The notes under the pieces are model-generated. The model made no database searches, was not told the origin of the DNA, and was given only the letters and a program-made list of their open reading frames with translations. A stretch of 64,000 nt of DNA from Aegilops tauschii subsp. strangulata (taxonomy: Eukaryota > Streptophyta > Magnoliopsida > Poales > Poaceae), in NCBI RefSeq assembly GCF_002575655.3, contig NC_053040.3, forward strand, positions 353,343,267 through 353,407,266. Direction: 5' to 3'. Each line of letters opens with the position of its first letter. Within the stretch, counting starts at the first letter, position 1. Shown here in pieces: positions 34,361 through 47,012 of this stretch. A program made the translations under genes and the position numbers.

Positions 34361-35205
34361 ATGGCCCAGTGCCTGTGAAGGTCTCCGCCCGTGACACTCT
34401 CACGTAATAATGAGTGGGGCTGTACACGCCCTGGAGTCTCCGGAGTGCCGCCCTCGGGCCTCGGGGGCTCCCTTCCATGTCCTAGTGGCAGCACTTAGCT
34501 CCGCGCTGGTGAGAAGACTAGACTAGGTGCCGGACGTGGCTGTTCATTTGCTTTCCATAGTTGGCTTGCCCCTCTTTAATGGAAATTTGAATTCTGGTGT
34601 TTCTCGATTGTTTGGTTCGATCCCCTTTTGCTTCTGTTTCTTCCCTCGGTTCTCTGTTTTGTCCGACGCTCTCCCTCGCACGCCTCGCGAGGGGGCTCGA
34701 AGGTGCGTGCGTAAGCGCCCCCTCCCCCGGTCTCCGTGAGGCGCCCTTGTTCGAGCTCGCGACCGGTGCCCCTTTTTTTTAAATCCGTGCCCCACGGGTA
34801 CCACGATGTGGTGCGCTAGGCCATGGACGGCCACGCCGGGGCCTTGAGCAGGGAGCAATAAGGGTTTCTTAACGAATTTTTGCAGTCTCTCGACGCGTCC
34901 CAAGTCCGCAGCAGGGAAGCCTCATCAGGTGCTGGGAGATGTGCGCCCTCACGAGGTGGAAACTACTTCAGGCATATCGAGCTAAGTTATCCCTATATGC
35001 CTACGTAAAGTACTGACGCCACAACACGACTCAAAAGCGATAAACATGGCATAAGGAAGAAAAAGCGTTACGGTTCATCATACGCCCCCACCGGGCCCCA
35101 TACTTGTTTCCTACGATGCAGGAAGGAAAGAAAGAAACAACAGGAAAAAGCGGCTCCTACACCCGCGGCTACTCACGAGAATCAGCTCTCGGCGCTTCCC
35201 CAAAC
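34361..35205. other. Element C untranslated region
   Basis: Between the end of pol and the antisense ORF I see only low-complexity and GC-rich sequence of the element's 3' region, with no credible gene. Confidence 0.5.
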
Positions 35206-36047
35206 TCAGCCAGAGTCCTCCTCGCGCTTCACTGGGGCGCGATGATGGGACGACCCACCACCGTCCTCGAAGCGAGCCCGGCGACAGGGCGGTTGGTCAT
35301 AGCCGCCGCTGCTGGAGCTTTCGCTGGAGGAGGAGCCGCCGCTGTCGGACGAGCCGCGGCCATAACCAAGGGCGAGCTCGCCCTCGTCTTTGTTGCGGCC
35401 ATTGCTAAGGCCGAGCACTTCGTCACCATCGTTGTCTTCAGGGCAGCACCCAGCGCGGCGACCATCTTCCCCGAACACCCTCACAAAAAGGGTCGCGGTG
35501 CCGTCATACTTGAAGCGGAGGGTGCACCGCCTGCTCAGACCGCGCGTGCGGGCAAATGTCTGTCAGCCGCGGGCCTGGGCTACATTGCCCGTGGCGGAGA
35601 TCTCCACCGCAACCCACGAGGCCTTGCTGCAGCAACCATCCGCCTGTAGCCAGAGGCCTCCGGGACCCGCGGTCGCCAGCTCCCCGGCAAAGGAGCGCAG
35701 AAGCTGGAGCCAGGTGCCGGTCGGGTTCTCTGACCACACAATGAACTCTGACAGCACCTCCGTCGAGTGAAGCGTGGCTGGGGAGGCCGGGCGACCATGG
35801 CGCGCCTCTCCCCACCGACGGACCCGCCACGCCTCAGGCGGTTTCTACCAGGCGGAGAAACGCCGCCTCGGCCGCCCGGGGCGGTACCGGACCCCGAAGA
35901 GATTCGCCCTCGCCCACGAGGAACCACAGCGGGGGTCGCAGCGTGCTTGCGAGGGCGATCGCGCCCCCTCTTGGGTGGAGGAGAGCCGGGCCCCTCTTGA
36001 CGAGCCTTCCCCTTCTCCACGGCAGAGAACCTCTTCGTTGGCGCCAT
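35206..36047 (-). pseudogene. Antisense ORF with B3-like DNA-binding domain in Element C
   Basis: The minus strand from the ATG at 36047 (MAPTKRFSAVEKGKARQ) encodes a basic N-terminal segment. After a frameshift near 35790 it continues with a domain laid out like a plant B3 fold: FIVWSENPTGTWLQLLRSF, then GLWLQADGCCSKASWVAVEI, QTFARTRGLS, and LRFKYDGTATLFVRVFGE. A Ser/Gly/Glu-rich tail ends at 35206. The codon before QTFAR, normally the conserved Trp of B3 GW-x-x-F, is TGA (35563-35565). B3 domains bind DNA in plant transcription factors. Whether this one did is unknown. The call rests on motif layout read by eye, not on a profile search. Confidence 0.68.
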
Positions 36048-36371
36048 GGGTGTCGATGCGAGACAGTGGAGCGAGGAAGGGGAAGAGGAAGCAAGAGGAA
36101 CGGAGGAAGGGATGGGCGACGGGGACTCTGCCCCCCTCCCCATTTATAGCAGGAGGAGGCCAACCGACGACCCCCACGATCGCAGGTAATGATGGCTTTT
36201 CTGCATGCACCAAGGACTCGTCAAGTCAGGCAGTTGCCGAGGCAGCGTGGGGAAGCGGATACGCCCATGTCCCGTCAATCGCCACGCGTCAATCAAGGCC
36301 ACAGGCTGTTGGGGCCCGCGGTGCTCCGCACTTGGCCTTGGCTTCGCCTCGAAGCCAAGTCCGAGCGCGCC

Positions 36372-36388
36372 TTGGGCCCGGGGGCTAC
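36372..36388 (+). other. Element C polypurine tract
   Basis: GGGCCCGGGGGCTAC lies directly before the LTR start TGTCGGCG, in the expected place for the plus-strand primer. Confidence 0.65.
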
Positions 36389-37276
36389 TGTCGGCGTCCT
36401 GGGAACGGGGGTCCCCAGACTTGCCTGCCTGCAGCCCACGGCATGGCTCCACTAATGGCCTGGCACGGCCCATCTTCATCAGCAAACACTCAAGACCCTC
36501 GCGAGGGGCCAAGCCTCGCGAGGCGGGCGACACAAGACCTCCTTAGGGGTAGCCTCACTAGGCTGGCTCGCGAGGAGCAGAGAGATCAAGGTGAGGGGCA
36601 CCTCGTGAGGTTTCCGTGACGTGAGCCATGACGACCAAGGCCAGGCAGGCGCCAGCGTGCACAGAGTACCAGTTGCCTCTTTGGTGCTAAAGGGGCAGGT
36701 GCAGGCGAGGAGTCCCAAGGCATCAGGCAAAGGTTTCCATATCGGTGCAACGAGACCAAGACCTGCAGGACGGCAGGACGGAGGTCATCACGGAGCCCAG
36801 GACGGCGTCACCACCAGAGCCTTTGGCAGGCGAAGACCACCTTTTGTCAGGATAGCTTGTACTAGCTGCCCCCCTTCAAATTGGCCGTTGTGGGATCCCT
36901 TCCTGCCTAACCATTTGGGAAGAGGACCCGGGCCACTATAAATAGGACTGGCCACCACCCTAGCAAAGGGAGGATCATTCAGATCATCCCCAACCACACA
37001 AGCTCAGCGAGCTCGAGAACGCCTCTCCTCAGGAGGTTATTCTTCCCTTGTACTTGTTCATCCTCAGCCTATAAGGCAATCCACCACACCACACTAGAGT
37101 AGGGTATTACACCACATCGGTGGCCCAAACCAGTATAAACTCTTGTGTCCCTTGTTCCTTGGGTTCGGCGGGCTAGGCGTTGAGATCGTTGCGAGAGTGG
37201 GCTAGGGGGAGAGAGGTCTTCGTGCGCACCCCAGTGTTCAAACCTCAAGGGTTTTGCCGGAACCCGTAATCCGACA
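36389..37276 (+). repeat. Element C 3' LTR, 888 bp
   Basis: The termini are TGTCGG and CCGACA, a 6-bp inverted repeat. A TATA-like CTATAAATAGG lies near 36935. There is no second copy in the window. Confidence 0.85.
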
Positions 37277-37485
37277 GTTGTATTCCGTAACAATTAAATG
37301 TTATGGAATTTTGGGTAAAAGATGAACTATTTTGCAGCAACTTTTGTGCAACTCCATATTTCACTTGCAAATTGAATTTGATTTGAAAGTGGAAATTTCA
37401 AAGGATATTTGAATCAAAGGTGATCAAGCACTATTTAGTAAAATGATTAGCTCAATCACAGAGGGTTACTATAGCATGACACTGG
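37277..37485. other. Unassigned AT-rich stretch
   Basis: I recognise no gene, LTR or terminal repeat here. It separates the Element C LTR from the solo LTR at 37491. Confidence 0.4.
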
Positions 37486-39081
37486 GTGGATGATACGTCT
37501 CCAACGCATCTATAATTTTTGACTGTTCCACGATGTTTTATTATCATTCTTGGATGTTTTACAATCATTTTATAGCAACTTTATATCATTTTTCGGGACT
37601 AACCTATTGACATAGTGCCCAACACCAGTTGCTATTTTTGCTTGTTTTTGACTTCATAGAAAATCAATACCAAACGGAGTCCAAACGCAGTGAAACTTTT
37701 TAGAGATTTTTTTTACCAGAAGACATCAAGTGGGCCAAAGAAGTACCAGAGGGGGGTTCCGAGGGGAGCACAACCCACCAGGGCGTGCCTGGGGGCCCAT
37801 GTGCGCCCAGGTGGGTTGTTCCCACCTCGGTGACCTCCCACACCACCTCTTCGCCCTATAAATACCCAAATATTCCAGAAACCCTAGGGGAGTCGACGAA
37901 ACACAACTCCAGCCACCGCAAGTTCCAGAACCACGAGATCCAATCTAGACACCATCACGGAGGGGTTCATCATCCTCATTAGTGCCCCTCCGATGATGCG
38001 TGAGTAGTTCATCATAGACCTACGGGTCCGTAGTCAGTAGCTAGATGGCTTCCTCTCTCTCTTTTGATTCTCAATACAATGGTCTCTTGGAGATCTATTT
38101 GATGTAACTCTTTTGCAGTGTGTTTGTTGGGATCCGATGAACTTCGAGTTTATGATCAGATCTATATCCATGAATATTATTTGAGCCTTCTTTTGCTCTC
38201 TTATATGCATGATTATTTATAGCCTCGTATTTCTTCTTCGAATCTTTGGTTTAGTTAGGCCAACTAGATCGATTTTTCTTGCCATGGGAAGAGGTGCTTT
38301 GTGATGGGTTCGATCGTGCGGTGTTCTTTCCCAGTGACAGAAGGGGCAGCAAGACACGCATGTATCGTTGCTATTAAGGATAACAAGATAGGGTTATTCC
38401 TACATGAATAGATCTCGTCTACATCATGTCATCTTTCTTATTGCATTACTCCGTTTCTCCATGAACTTAATACACTAGATGCATGCTGGATAGCAGTCGA
38501 TGTGTGGAGTAATAGTAGTAGATGCAGGCAGGAATCGGTCTACTAATTTTGGACGTGATGCCTATATATTGATCATCGCCTTGGATATCGTCATAACTAT
38601 TCAATTTTCTACCAATTGCCCAATAGTAATTTGTTTACCCATCGTGTGCTATTTCTTGAGAGAAGCCACTAGTGAAATCTACGGCCCGGGGTCTATTCTT
38701 TATCAAATTTGCTTTGAGATCTATTTTTATTTGCTTATGTTTTCAGATCTATTATTCCAAAAACCCAAAAATACCTTGCTGCACTTTTTTATTACTTATT
38801 TTATTTTGCGTTTTATCGAGATCTATTTATGCAATCTATCACAATTTTATCCCGTCAACTTGACAATTTCTCACGCCATTACCCGAAATAGGGATTGACA
38901 ACCCCTCATAAGCGTCGGGTTGCAAGTATTTGTTCTTTGTATGCAGGTACCGTTTACATAGTGTTGCTTGGTTCTCCTACTGGATTGATAACCTTGGTTT
39001 CATAACTGAGGGAAATGTTGTAGTGCATCATCCCTTCCTCTTTGGGGAAATACCGATGCAGTCTCAAGCGACATCAGTGGA
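37486..39081 (+). repeat. Gypsy solo LTR (37491-39076) with TSD GTGGA
   Basis: The 1586-bp sequence starts TGATACGTCTCCAACG and ends GCGACATCA. GTGGA flanks it at 37486-37490 and 39077-39081. It is the same length class and clearly the same family as 10992-12575. A promoter-like CCTATAAATACC lies at 37854-37866. No internal region is present, so it is a solo LTR, inserted next to or within the LTR fragment at 39077-39597. Confidence 0.92.
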
Positions 39082-39597
39082 CTACTCCCTCCTCATCATG
39101 GTGGTCGCCGGGATGATGAAGATGGCCTCCGGTGATGATTTCCCCCTCCGGCAGGGTGCCGAAACAGGGTCCAGATTGGTTTTTCGTGGCTACGGAGGCT
39201 TGCGGCGGTGGAACTTCCGATCTAGATTAACTTTAGGGGGTTTCTGAATATATAGGATTTTTCAGCGTTGGAATCACGCGAAGATGGGCCTTAGGGGGCC
39301 CACCACCCACCAGGGTGCGCCAGGGGGACTGGCGCTCCCTGGTGTCTTGTGGGCACCAGGGCCCCCCTCTAGTGGTTCTTTGCTCCATTATTTCTCTTTT
39401 CTTCCAAAAAAATCGTCAAAAAGTTTCGTCCAATGACGAGAACTTTTATTTCTTCACAAAAAATAACACCACGGTAGTTTTGCTGAAAACAGCGTCAGTC
39501 CGGGTTAGTTCCATTCAAATCATACCAAAACCATATAGATTTGTTGTAAACATGACATGAATACTTCATAAATTATAGATACGTTGGAGACGTATCA
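39077..39597 (-). repeat. Gypsy LTR fragment V (same family as T)
   Basis: Collinear with the T LTR halves (16570-16616 and 28812-29200). It ends with the complement of TGATACGTCTCCAACG at 39597, the true LTR start on the minus strand. The other end is lost at or near the GTGGA junction. No adjoining internal region is seen at 39598. Confidence 0.75.
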
Positions 39598-40177
39598 AGG
39601 CTCTCCATCATAAAAAGATGAGCGTGTTTTCAGAGTCCTGAAATTTGCAGCCAAACTCATACCTTTAATCATGGCTTCATACTCTAAATTTTGGTTTTGT
39701 AAGTCATCAACTTGGGCCTGGAGTAATCAATCCGATCATTGAGCTTGAAGATGACGTCCTCAATATCCTTGTTGTCCACCTTGTGCTCGCCGATGAATTC
39801 TGTAATCATGGAGTGGTTAGCATTGAGTCCGCGCTCCACCATCCCCTGACACTTGGAGATCTCCTATTCCACTACTTCAAGCCTGGCCTTCTCGCTTTCG
39901 GTCTTCTTAGGGCCTTGAATGTCTCGTATGTGAAGCACATCAACAACTGGGGGACAACAGTAAACAGAAAAGAACATCAACAAGTGTCAAGTCATGAACA
40001 AATGCAAACACGCGGATGTGAGCTTCCAACACATCTTCGTTGCCAGTGTCTTCATGCTTGCCTTTAGAGGGGGTGCCGCAATTGGTTGTGGCAACTAGTA
40101 GACCTCCAACTGGGACACATGGCTCATGATCACGCGTTTACCTTTGAAAGATTTCTCAGACGACCCAAACTGATGTG
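39598..40177 (-). pseudogene. Coiled-coil ORF remnant, 3' part of a gene split by Copia 3
   Basis: Minus-strand pieces encode a Lys/Glu-rich helical protein (KKTESEKARLEVVE, then SMITEFIGEHKVDNKDIEDVI), with a stop near 39870 and a frameshift near 39730. The style resembles the coiled coil of the antisense ORFs of Tat-type gypsies. The gene continues on the far side of Copia 3 at 48806-48960. The parent element is not identified. Confidence 0.5.
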
Positions 40178-40182
40178 CATCA

Positions 40183-41965
40183 TGTTGGAGAACGTAGCAG
40201 AAATTCAAAATTTTCTACGCATCACCAAGATCAATCTATGGAGTAATCTAGCAACGAGGGGCAGGGGAGTGCATCTACATACCCTTGTAGATCGTGATGC
40301 GGAAGCGTTGCAAGAACGCGGATGAGGGAGTCGTACTCGTAGCGATTCAGATCGCGGTTGATTCCGATCTGAGCACCGAAGAACGGTGCCTCCGCGTTCA
40401 ACACACGTGCAGCCCGGTGACGTCTCCCACGCCTTGATCTAGCAAGGAGAGAGGGAGAGGTTGGGGAAGACTCCATCCAGCAGCAGCACGACGGCGTGGT
40501 GGTGATGGAGGAGCGTGGCAATCCCGCAGGGCTTCGCCAAGCACCGCGGGAGAGGAGGAAGAAGAGGGGTAGGGCTGCACCGAAAGAGAGACGTTCTCCT
40601 GTGTCTTGGGCAGCCCAAACCTCAACTATATATAGGGGGGAGGGGCTGCGCCCCCCTTAGGGTTTCCACCCCCAAGAGGAGGCGGCCAGCCCTAGATCCC
40701 ATCAAGGGGGGCGGCCAAGAGGAGGAGAGGGGGGGCGCCCCACTAGATGGGCCCTAAGGCCCATCTGGACCTAGGGTTTGCCCCCTCCCACTCTCCCATG
40801 CGTCTTGGGCCTTGGTGGGGGGGGGCGCACCAGCCCACCTGGGGCTGGTCCCCTCCCACACTTGGCCCACGCAGCCTTCTGGGGCTGGTGGCCCCACTTG
40901 GTGGACCCCCGGGACCCTCCCGGTGGTCCCGGTACATTACCGATTTCACCCGAAACTTTTCCGGTGACCAAAACAGGACTTCCCATATATAGATCTTTAC
41001 CTCCGGACCATTCCGGAACTCCTCGTGACGTCCGGGATCTCATCCGGGACTCCGAACAACATTCGGTAACCACGTACATACTTTCCCTATAACCCTAGCG
41101 TCATCGAACCTTAAGCGTGTAGACCCTACGGGTTCGGGAACCATGCAGACATGACCGAGACGTTCTCCGGTCAATAACCAACAGCGGGATCTGGATACCC
41201 ATGTTGGCTCCCACATGTTCCACGATGATCTCATCGGATGAACCACGATGTCGGGGATTCAATCAATCCCGTATGCAATTCCCTTTGTCCATCGGTATGT
41301 TACTTGCCCGAGATTCGATCGTCGGTATCCCTATACCTTGTTCAATCTCGTTACCGGCAAGTCTCTTTACTCGTTCCATAACTCACATCATCCCGTGATC
41401 AACTCCTTGGTCACATTGTGCACATTATGATGATGTCCTACCGAGTGGGCCCAGAGATACCTCTCCGTTTACACGGAGTGACAAATCCCAGTCTCGATTC
41501 GTGCCAACCCAACAGACACTTTCGGAGATACCTGTAGTGCACCTTTATAGTCACCCAGTTACGTTGTGAAGTTTGGTACACCCAAAGCATTCCTACGGTA
41601 TCCGGGAGTTGCACAATCTCATGGTCTAAGGAAATGATATTTGACATTAGAAAAGCTCTGAGCAAACGAACTACACGATCTTGTGCGAGGCTTAGGATTG
41701 GGTCTTGTCCATCACATCATTCTCCTAATGATGTGATCCCGTTATCAACGACATCCAATGTCCATGGTCAGGAAACCGTAACCATCTATTGATCAACGAG
41801 CCAGTCAACTAGAGGCTTACTAGGGACATGGTGTTGTCTATGTATCCACACATGTATCTGAGTTTCCTATCAATACAATTCTAGCATGGATAATAAACGA
41901 TTATCATGAACAAGGAAATATAATAATAACATATTTATTATTGCCTCTAGGGCATATTTCCAACA
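40183..41965 (-). repeat. Copia 3 3' LTR, 1783 bp
   Basis: The minus-strand start TGTTGGAAATATGCCC is at 41965 and the end TACGTTCTCCAACA is at 40183. TATA-like boxes are at about 40624-40635 (CCTATATATAG) and 40984-40992. Confidence 0.95.
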
Positions 41966-41974
41966 GTCTCCCAC

Positions 41975-42125
41975 TTGCACTAGAGTCAATAATCTAGTTC
42001 ACATCACCATGTGATTAACACTGACAGGTCACATCACCATGTGACCAACATCCAAAGAGTTTACTAGAGTCAACAATCTAGTTCACATCTCTATGTGATT
42101 AACACTCAATGAGTTCTGGTTTGAC
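41975..42125 (-). repeat. Short tandem duplication beside the Copia 3 PPT
   Basis: ACTAGAGTCAA(T/C)AATCTAG followed by TTCACATC...ATGTGATTAACACT occurs twice, near 41980-42020 and 42064-42105, with a further CACATCACCATGTGA between them. This lies in the untranslated region between pol and the PPT. Confidence 0.7.
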
Positions 42126-42169
42126 CATGTTATGCTTGTGAGAGAGGTTATTTAGTCACGGGTCTAAAC

Positions 42170-45100
42170 CTTTCAGATCCGTGTGTGCTTTACGAATATC
42201 TATGTCATCTTGTGGATGCTACCACGCGCTATTTGGAGCCATTTCAAATAATTGCTCTACTATACGAATCCGGTTTACTACTCAGAGTCATCCGGATTAG
42301 TGTCAAAGTTCGCATCGACGTAACCCTTTACGACGAACTCCTTTTCACCTCCATAATCGAGAAAATTCCTTAGTCTACTAGATACTAAGGATAAGTTCGA
42401 CCGTTGTCATGTGATCCATTCCCGGATCACTATTGTACCCCTTGACCAACTCATGGCAAGGCACACTTCATGTGCGGTACATAGCATAGCATACTGTAGA
42501 GCCTACGTCTGAAGCATAGGGGACGACCTTCGTCCTTTCTCTTTCTTCTGCTGTGGTCAGGTCTTGAGTCTTACTCAATACTCACACCTTGTAACACAGC
42601 CAAGAACTCCTTCTTTGCTGATCTATTTTGAACTCTTTCAAAATCATGTCAAGGTGTGCGTTCTTTGAAAGTATCATCGGGCGTCTTGATCTATCTCTAT
42701 AGATCTTGATGCCCAATATGTAAGCAGCTTTTATCCAGGTCTTCCTTTGAAAAACTCCTTTCAAACAACCCTTTATGCTTTCCAGAAATTTTACATCATT
42801 TCGGATCAACAATATGTCATTCACATATACTTATCAGAAATGTTGTAGCGCTCCCACTCACTTTATTGGAAATACAAGTTTCTCATAAACTTTGTATAAA
42901 CCCAAAATCTTTGATCATCTCATCAAAGCGTACATTCCAACTCCGAGATGCTTGCTCCGGTCCTTAGAAGGATCGCTGGAGCTAGCATACCTTTTAGCAT
43001 CCTTAGGATGGACAAAACCTTTCTGATTGTATCACATACAACCTTTCCTTACGAAAACTGGTAAGGAAACTTGTTTTGACATCCATCTGCCAGATTTCAT
43101 AAATGCAGCTAATGCTAACATGATTCCGACGGACTTAAGCATCGCTACGGATGAGAAAAACTCATCATAGTCAACTCCTTGAACTTGTGGAAATACTCTT
43201 TGCCACAAGTCGAGCTTCATAGACGGTAACATTACCGTCCACGTCCGTCTTCTTCTCAAAGATCCATTTATCTCGGATTTCATGGCTTCTAACCATTTGT
43301 CGGAATATGGGCCCACCATCGCTTCACCATAGCTCGTAGGTTCATTGTTGTCTAACAACATGACTTTCAAGACAGGATCACGTACCACTCTGAAGTAGCA
43401 CGCATCCTCGTCGTCCTACGAGGTTTGGTAGTGACTTGATCCGAAGTTTCATGATCACTATCATAAGATTCCACTTCAATTGGTGTAGGTGCCACAGGAA
43501 CAACTTCCTGTGCCCTGTTACACACTAGTTGAAGCGACGGTTCAATAACCTTATCAAGTCTCCACCATCCTCCCACTCAATTCTTTCGAGAGAAACTTTT
43601 CCTCAAGAAAGGACTCGTTTCTAGAAGCAATTACTTTTGCTTACAGATCTGAAATAGGAGGTATACCCAACTGTTTTGGGTTTTCTATGAAGATGCATTT
43701 ATCCGCTTTGGGTTCGAGCTTATCAGCCTGAAACATTTTTCACATAAGCGTCGCAGCCCCAAACTTTCAAGAAACGACAACTTAGGTTTCTCTAAACGGT
43801 GTCGTCTCAACGGAATTGTGTGGTGCCCCTTTTAAAGTGAATGCGGTTGTCTCTAATGCCTAACCCATAAACGATAGTGGTAATTGTATAAGAGACATCA
43901 TGTTATGCAGGGTGCAGTTATGATGTTCGGACACACTATCACACTATGGTGTTCCAGGCGGTATTAATTGTGAAACACTTTCCACAATGTCTTAATTGTG
44001 TGCCAAACTCGTAACTCAGATACTCATCTCTATGATCATATCACAGACATTTTATCCTCTTGTCACGACGATCTTCAACTTCACTCTGAAATTACTTGAA
44101 CCTTTCAATAATTCAGACTTGTGTTCCATCAAGTAAATACACTCAGCATCTACTCAAATCATCTGTGAAGTTAGAACTTAACGATATCCACTGCATGCCT
44201 CAGCACTCATTGGACTGCACACATCAAAATGTATTACATCCAACAAGTTGCTCTCTTGTTCCATCTTACTGAAAACGAGGCTTTTCAGTCATCTTGCCCA
44301 TGTGGTATGATTTGCATGTCTCAAGTGATTCAAAATCAAGTGAGTCCAAACGATCCATCTGCATGGAGTTTCTTCATGCATATATACCAATAGACATGGT
44401 TCGCATGTCTCAATCTTTTCAAAAACGAGCGAGTCCAAAGATCCATCTACATGGAGCTTCTTCATGCGTTTTATACCAATATGACTCAAGTGGCAGTGCC
44501 ACAAGTATGTGGTACTATCATTACTATCTTATATCTTTTGGCATGAACATGTGTATCACTACGATCGAGATTCATTTTAGGTGCAAGACCATTGAAGGTA
44601 TTATTCAAATAAACAGAGTAACCATTATTCTCCTTAAATGAATAACCGTATTGCGATAAACATAATCCAATCATGCTCAACGCAAACACCAAATCTCGAT
44701 GGTAGAGGGAGCATGCGATGCTTGATCACATCAACCTTGGAAACATTTCCAACACATATCGTCATCTCACATTTAGCTAGTCTCCGTTTATTCCGCAGCT
44801 TTTATTTCGAGTTACTAACACTTAGCAACCGAACCGGTATCTAATACCCTGGTGCTGCTAGGAGTACTAGTAAAGTACACATTCATATAACGTATATCCA
44901 ATATACTTCTGTCGACCTTGCCTGCCTTCTCATCTACCAAGTATCTAGGGTAGTACTGCTTCAGTGACCGTTCCCCTCATTACAGAAGCACTCAGTCTCG
45001 GGTTTGGGTTTAACCTTGGGATTCTTCACTAGAGCAGCAAATGACTTGCTGTTTCATGAAGTATCCCTTTTGCCCTTGCCCTTCTTAAACTAGTGGTTTT

Positions 45101-45720
45101 ACTAACCATCAACAATTGATGCTCCTTCTTGATTTCTACTCTCGCGGTGTCAAACATCGCGAATAGCTCAAGGATCATCATAACTATCCCTGATATGTTA
45201 TAGTTCATCACGAAGCTCTACTAGCTTGGTGGCAGTGACTATGGAGAACTATCACTATCTCATCTGGGAGATTAACTCCCACTCGATTCAAGCGATTGTG
45301 ATACTCAGACAATCTGAGCACATGCTCAACGATTGAGCTTTTCTCCCTTAGTTTGCAGGCTTAAGAAACTTGTCAGAGGTCTCATACCTCTTGACGTGGG
45401 CTCTAGTCTGAAATCCCAATTTCAGTCTTCGGAACATCTCATATGTTCTGCGACGTTTCAAAAACCGTCTTTGGTGCCACAATTCTAAACCGTTAGCATT
45501 ACGCACTGAACTATTACGTAGTCATCAAAATGTGTATGTCAGATGTTTCGCAACATCTACAGACGACGCTGAGGTTCAGCACACCGAGTGGTGCATTAAG
45601 GACATAAGCCTTCTGTGCAGCAATGAGGACAATCCTCAGTTTACGGACCCAGTCCGCATAATTGCTACTACCAACTTTCAACTAAATTTTCTCTAGGAAC
45701 ATATCTTAAACAGTAGAACT
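42170..45720 (-). pseudogene. Copia 3 gag-pol remnant, heavily decayed
   Basis: Minus-strand fragments follow the order of Copia 1. RNase H traces lie at about 42290-42560, an RT fragment with NDILLIRND at 42582-42824, an RT/linker piece at 43032-43388, integrase traces at 43900-44250, the pre-integrase GHIGIKRMKKL-like piece at 44289-44504, and gag pieces at 44920-45650. The longest open frame is about 118 codons. No gag start codon is found where Copia 1 has one. Stops and indels occur every few tens of codons, so no protein can be made from it. Confidence 0.88.
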
Positions 45721-45759
45721 AAAGCGTATGACATAATTTGCAAAGACCTTTTGACTATG

Positions 45760-47012
45760 TTCATGATAATGAAGTTCATCTGATTATTGAACTCCCACTC
45801 AGATAGACATCCCTCTAGTCATCTAAGTGATACATGATCCGAGTCAAACTAGGCCGTGTCCGATCATCACGTGAGACGGACTAGTCATCATTGGTGAACA
45901 TCTCCATGTTGACCGTATCTACTATACGACTCATGTTCGACCTTTCGGTCTCTTGTGTTCCGAGGCCATGTCTGTACATGCTAGGCTCGTCAAGTCAACC
46001 TAAGTGTTTTGCATGTGTTCCGAGGCCATGTCTGTACATGCTAGGCTCGTCAACACCCATTGTATTCGAACGTTAGAATCTATCACACCCGATCATCACG
46101 TGGTGCTTCGAAACAACGAACCTTCGCAACGGTGCACAGTTAGGGGGAACACGTCTCTTGAAATTTTAGTGAGGGATCATCTTATTTATGCTACCGTCGT
46201 TCTAAGCAAATAAGATGCATAACATGATAAACATCACATGCAATCAAATAGTGACATGATATGGCCAATATCATTTTGCTCCTTTGATCTCCATCTTCGG
46301 GGCACCATGATCATCTTTGTCACCGGCATGACACCATGATCTCCATCATTGTGTCTTCATGAAGTTGTCACGCCAACGATTACTTCTACTTCTATGGCTA
46401 ACGCGCTTAGCAATAAAGTAAAGTAATTTACATGGCGTTATTCAATGACACGCAGGTCATACAAAAAATAAAGACAACTCCTATGGCTCCTGCCAGTTGT
46501 CATACTCATCGACATGCAAGTCGTGATTCCTATTACAAGAATATGATCAATCTCATACATCACATATATCATTCATCACATCTTCTGGCCATATCACATC
46601 ACAAGGCACATGCTGCAAAAACAAGTTAGACGTCCTCTAATTGTTGTTGCAAGTTTTTACGTGGCTTGTATAGGTTTCTAGCAAGAACGTTTCTTACCTA
46701 CGTAAGACCACAACGTGATATGCCAATTTCTATTTACCCTTCATAAGGACCCTTTTCATCGAATCCGTTCCGACTAAAGTGGGAGAGACAGACACCCGCT
46801 AGCCACCTTATGCATCTAGTGCATGTCAGTCGGTGGAACCTGTCTCACGTAAGCGTACGTGTAAGGTCGGTCCGGGCCGCTTCATCCCACAATGCCGCCG
46901 AAACAAGATAAGACTAGTAGCGGCAAGAAGAATTGACAACATCGATGCCCACAACTACTTTGTGTTCTACTCGTGCATAGAAACTACGCATAGACCTAGC
47001 TCATGATGCCAC
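45760..47012 (-). other. Copia 3 leader and PBS, conserved
   Basis: This region is nearly line-for-line the same as the Copia 1 leader (about 4860-6120), including the pair of CCATGTCTGTACATGC repeats 60 bp apart (about 45960-46053). The PBS TGGCATCATGAGC lies next to the LTR at 47012. Its preservation, beside a ruined gag-pol, indicates selection on cis-acting RNA functions through recent rounds of copying. Confidence 0.8.

Larger units (their letters stand above)
32197..37276 (+). mobile_element. Element C: 5'-truncated Tat-lineage gypsy
   Basis: Plus-strand RNase H and integrase remnants, an untranslated region with an antisense B3-like ORF, a polypurine tract and a complete 888-bp 3' LTR. 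The 5' LTR, gag, protease and most of RT are missing; the element starts abruptly at 32197 against gypsy T. The LTR begins TGTCGGCG and ends ATCCGACA. The expected right target duplication would be GTTGT at 37277. Confidence 0.88.

Noticed and set aside
35104..35649. Plus-strand 181-codon Ala-rich ORF
   Set aside because: Mirror of the antisense B3-like ORF; the minus strand gives the domain pattern and the plus strand gives only low complexity.
40743..41092. ORFs of 68-104 codons repeated exactly at 47578-47927
   Set aside because: Identical because both lie in the two LTRs of Copia 3; no protein evidence.
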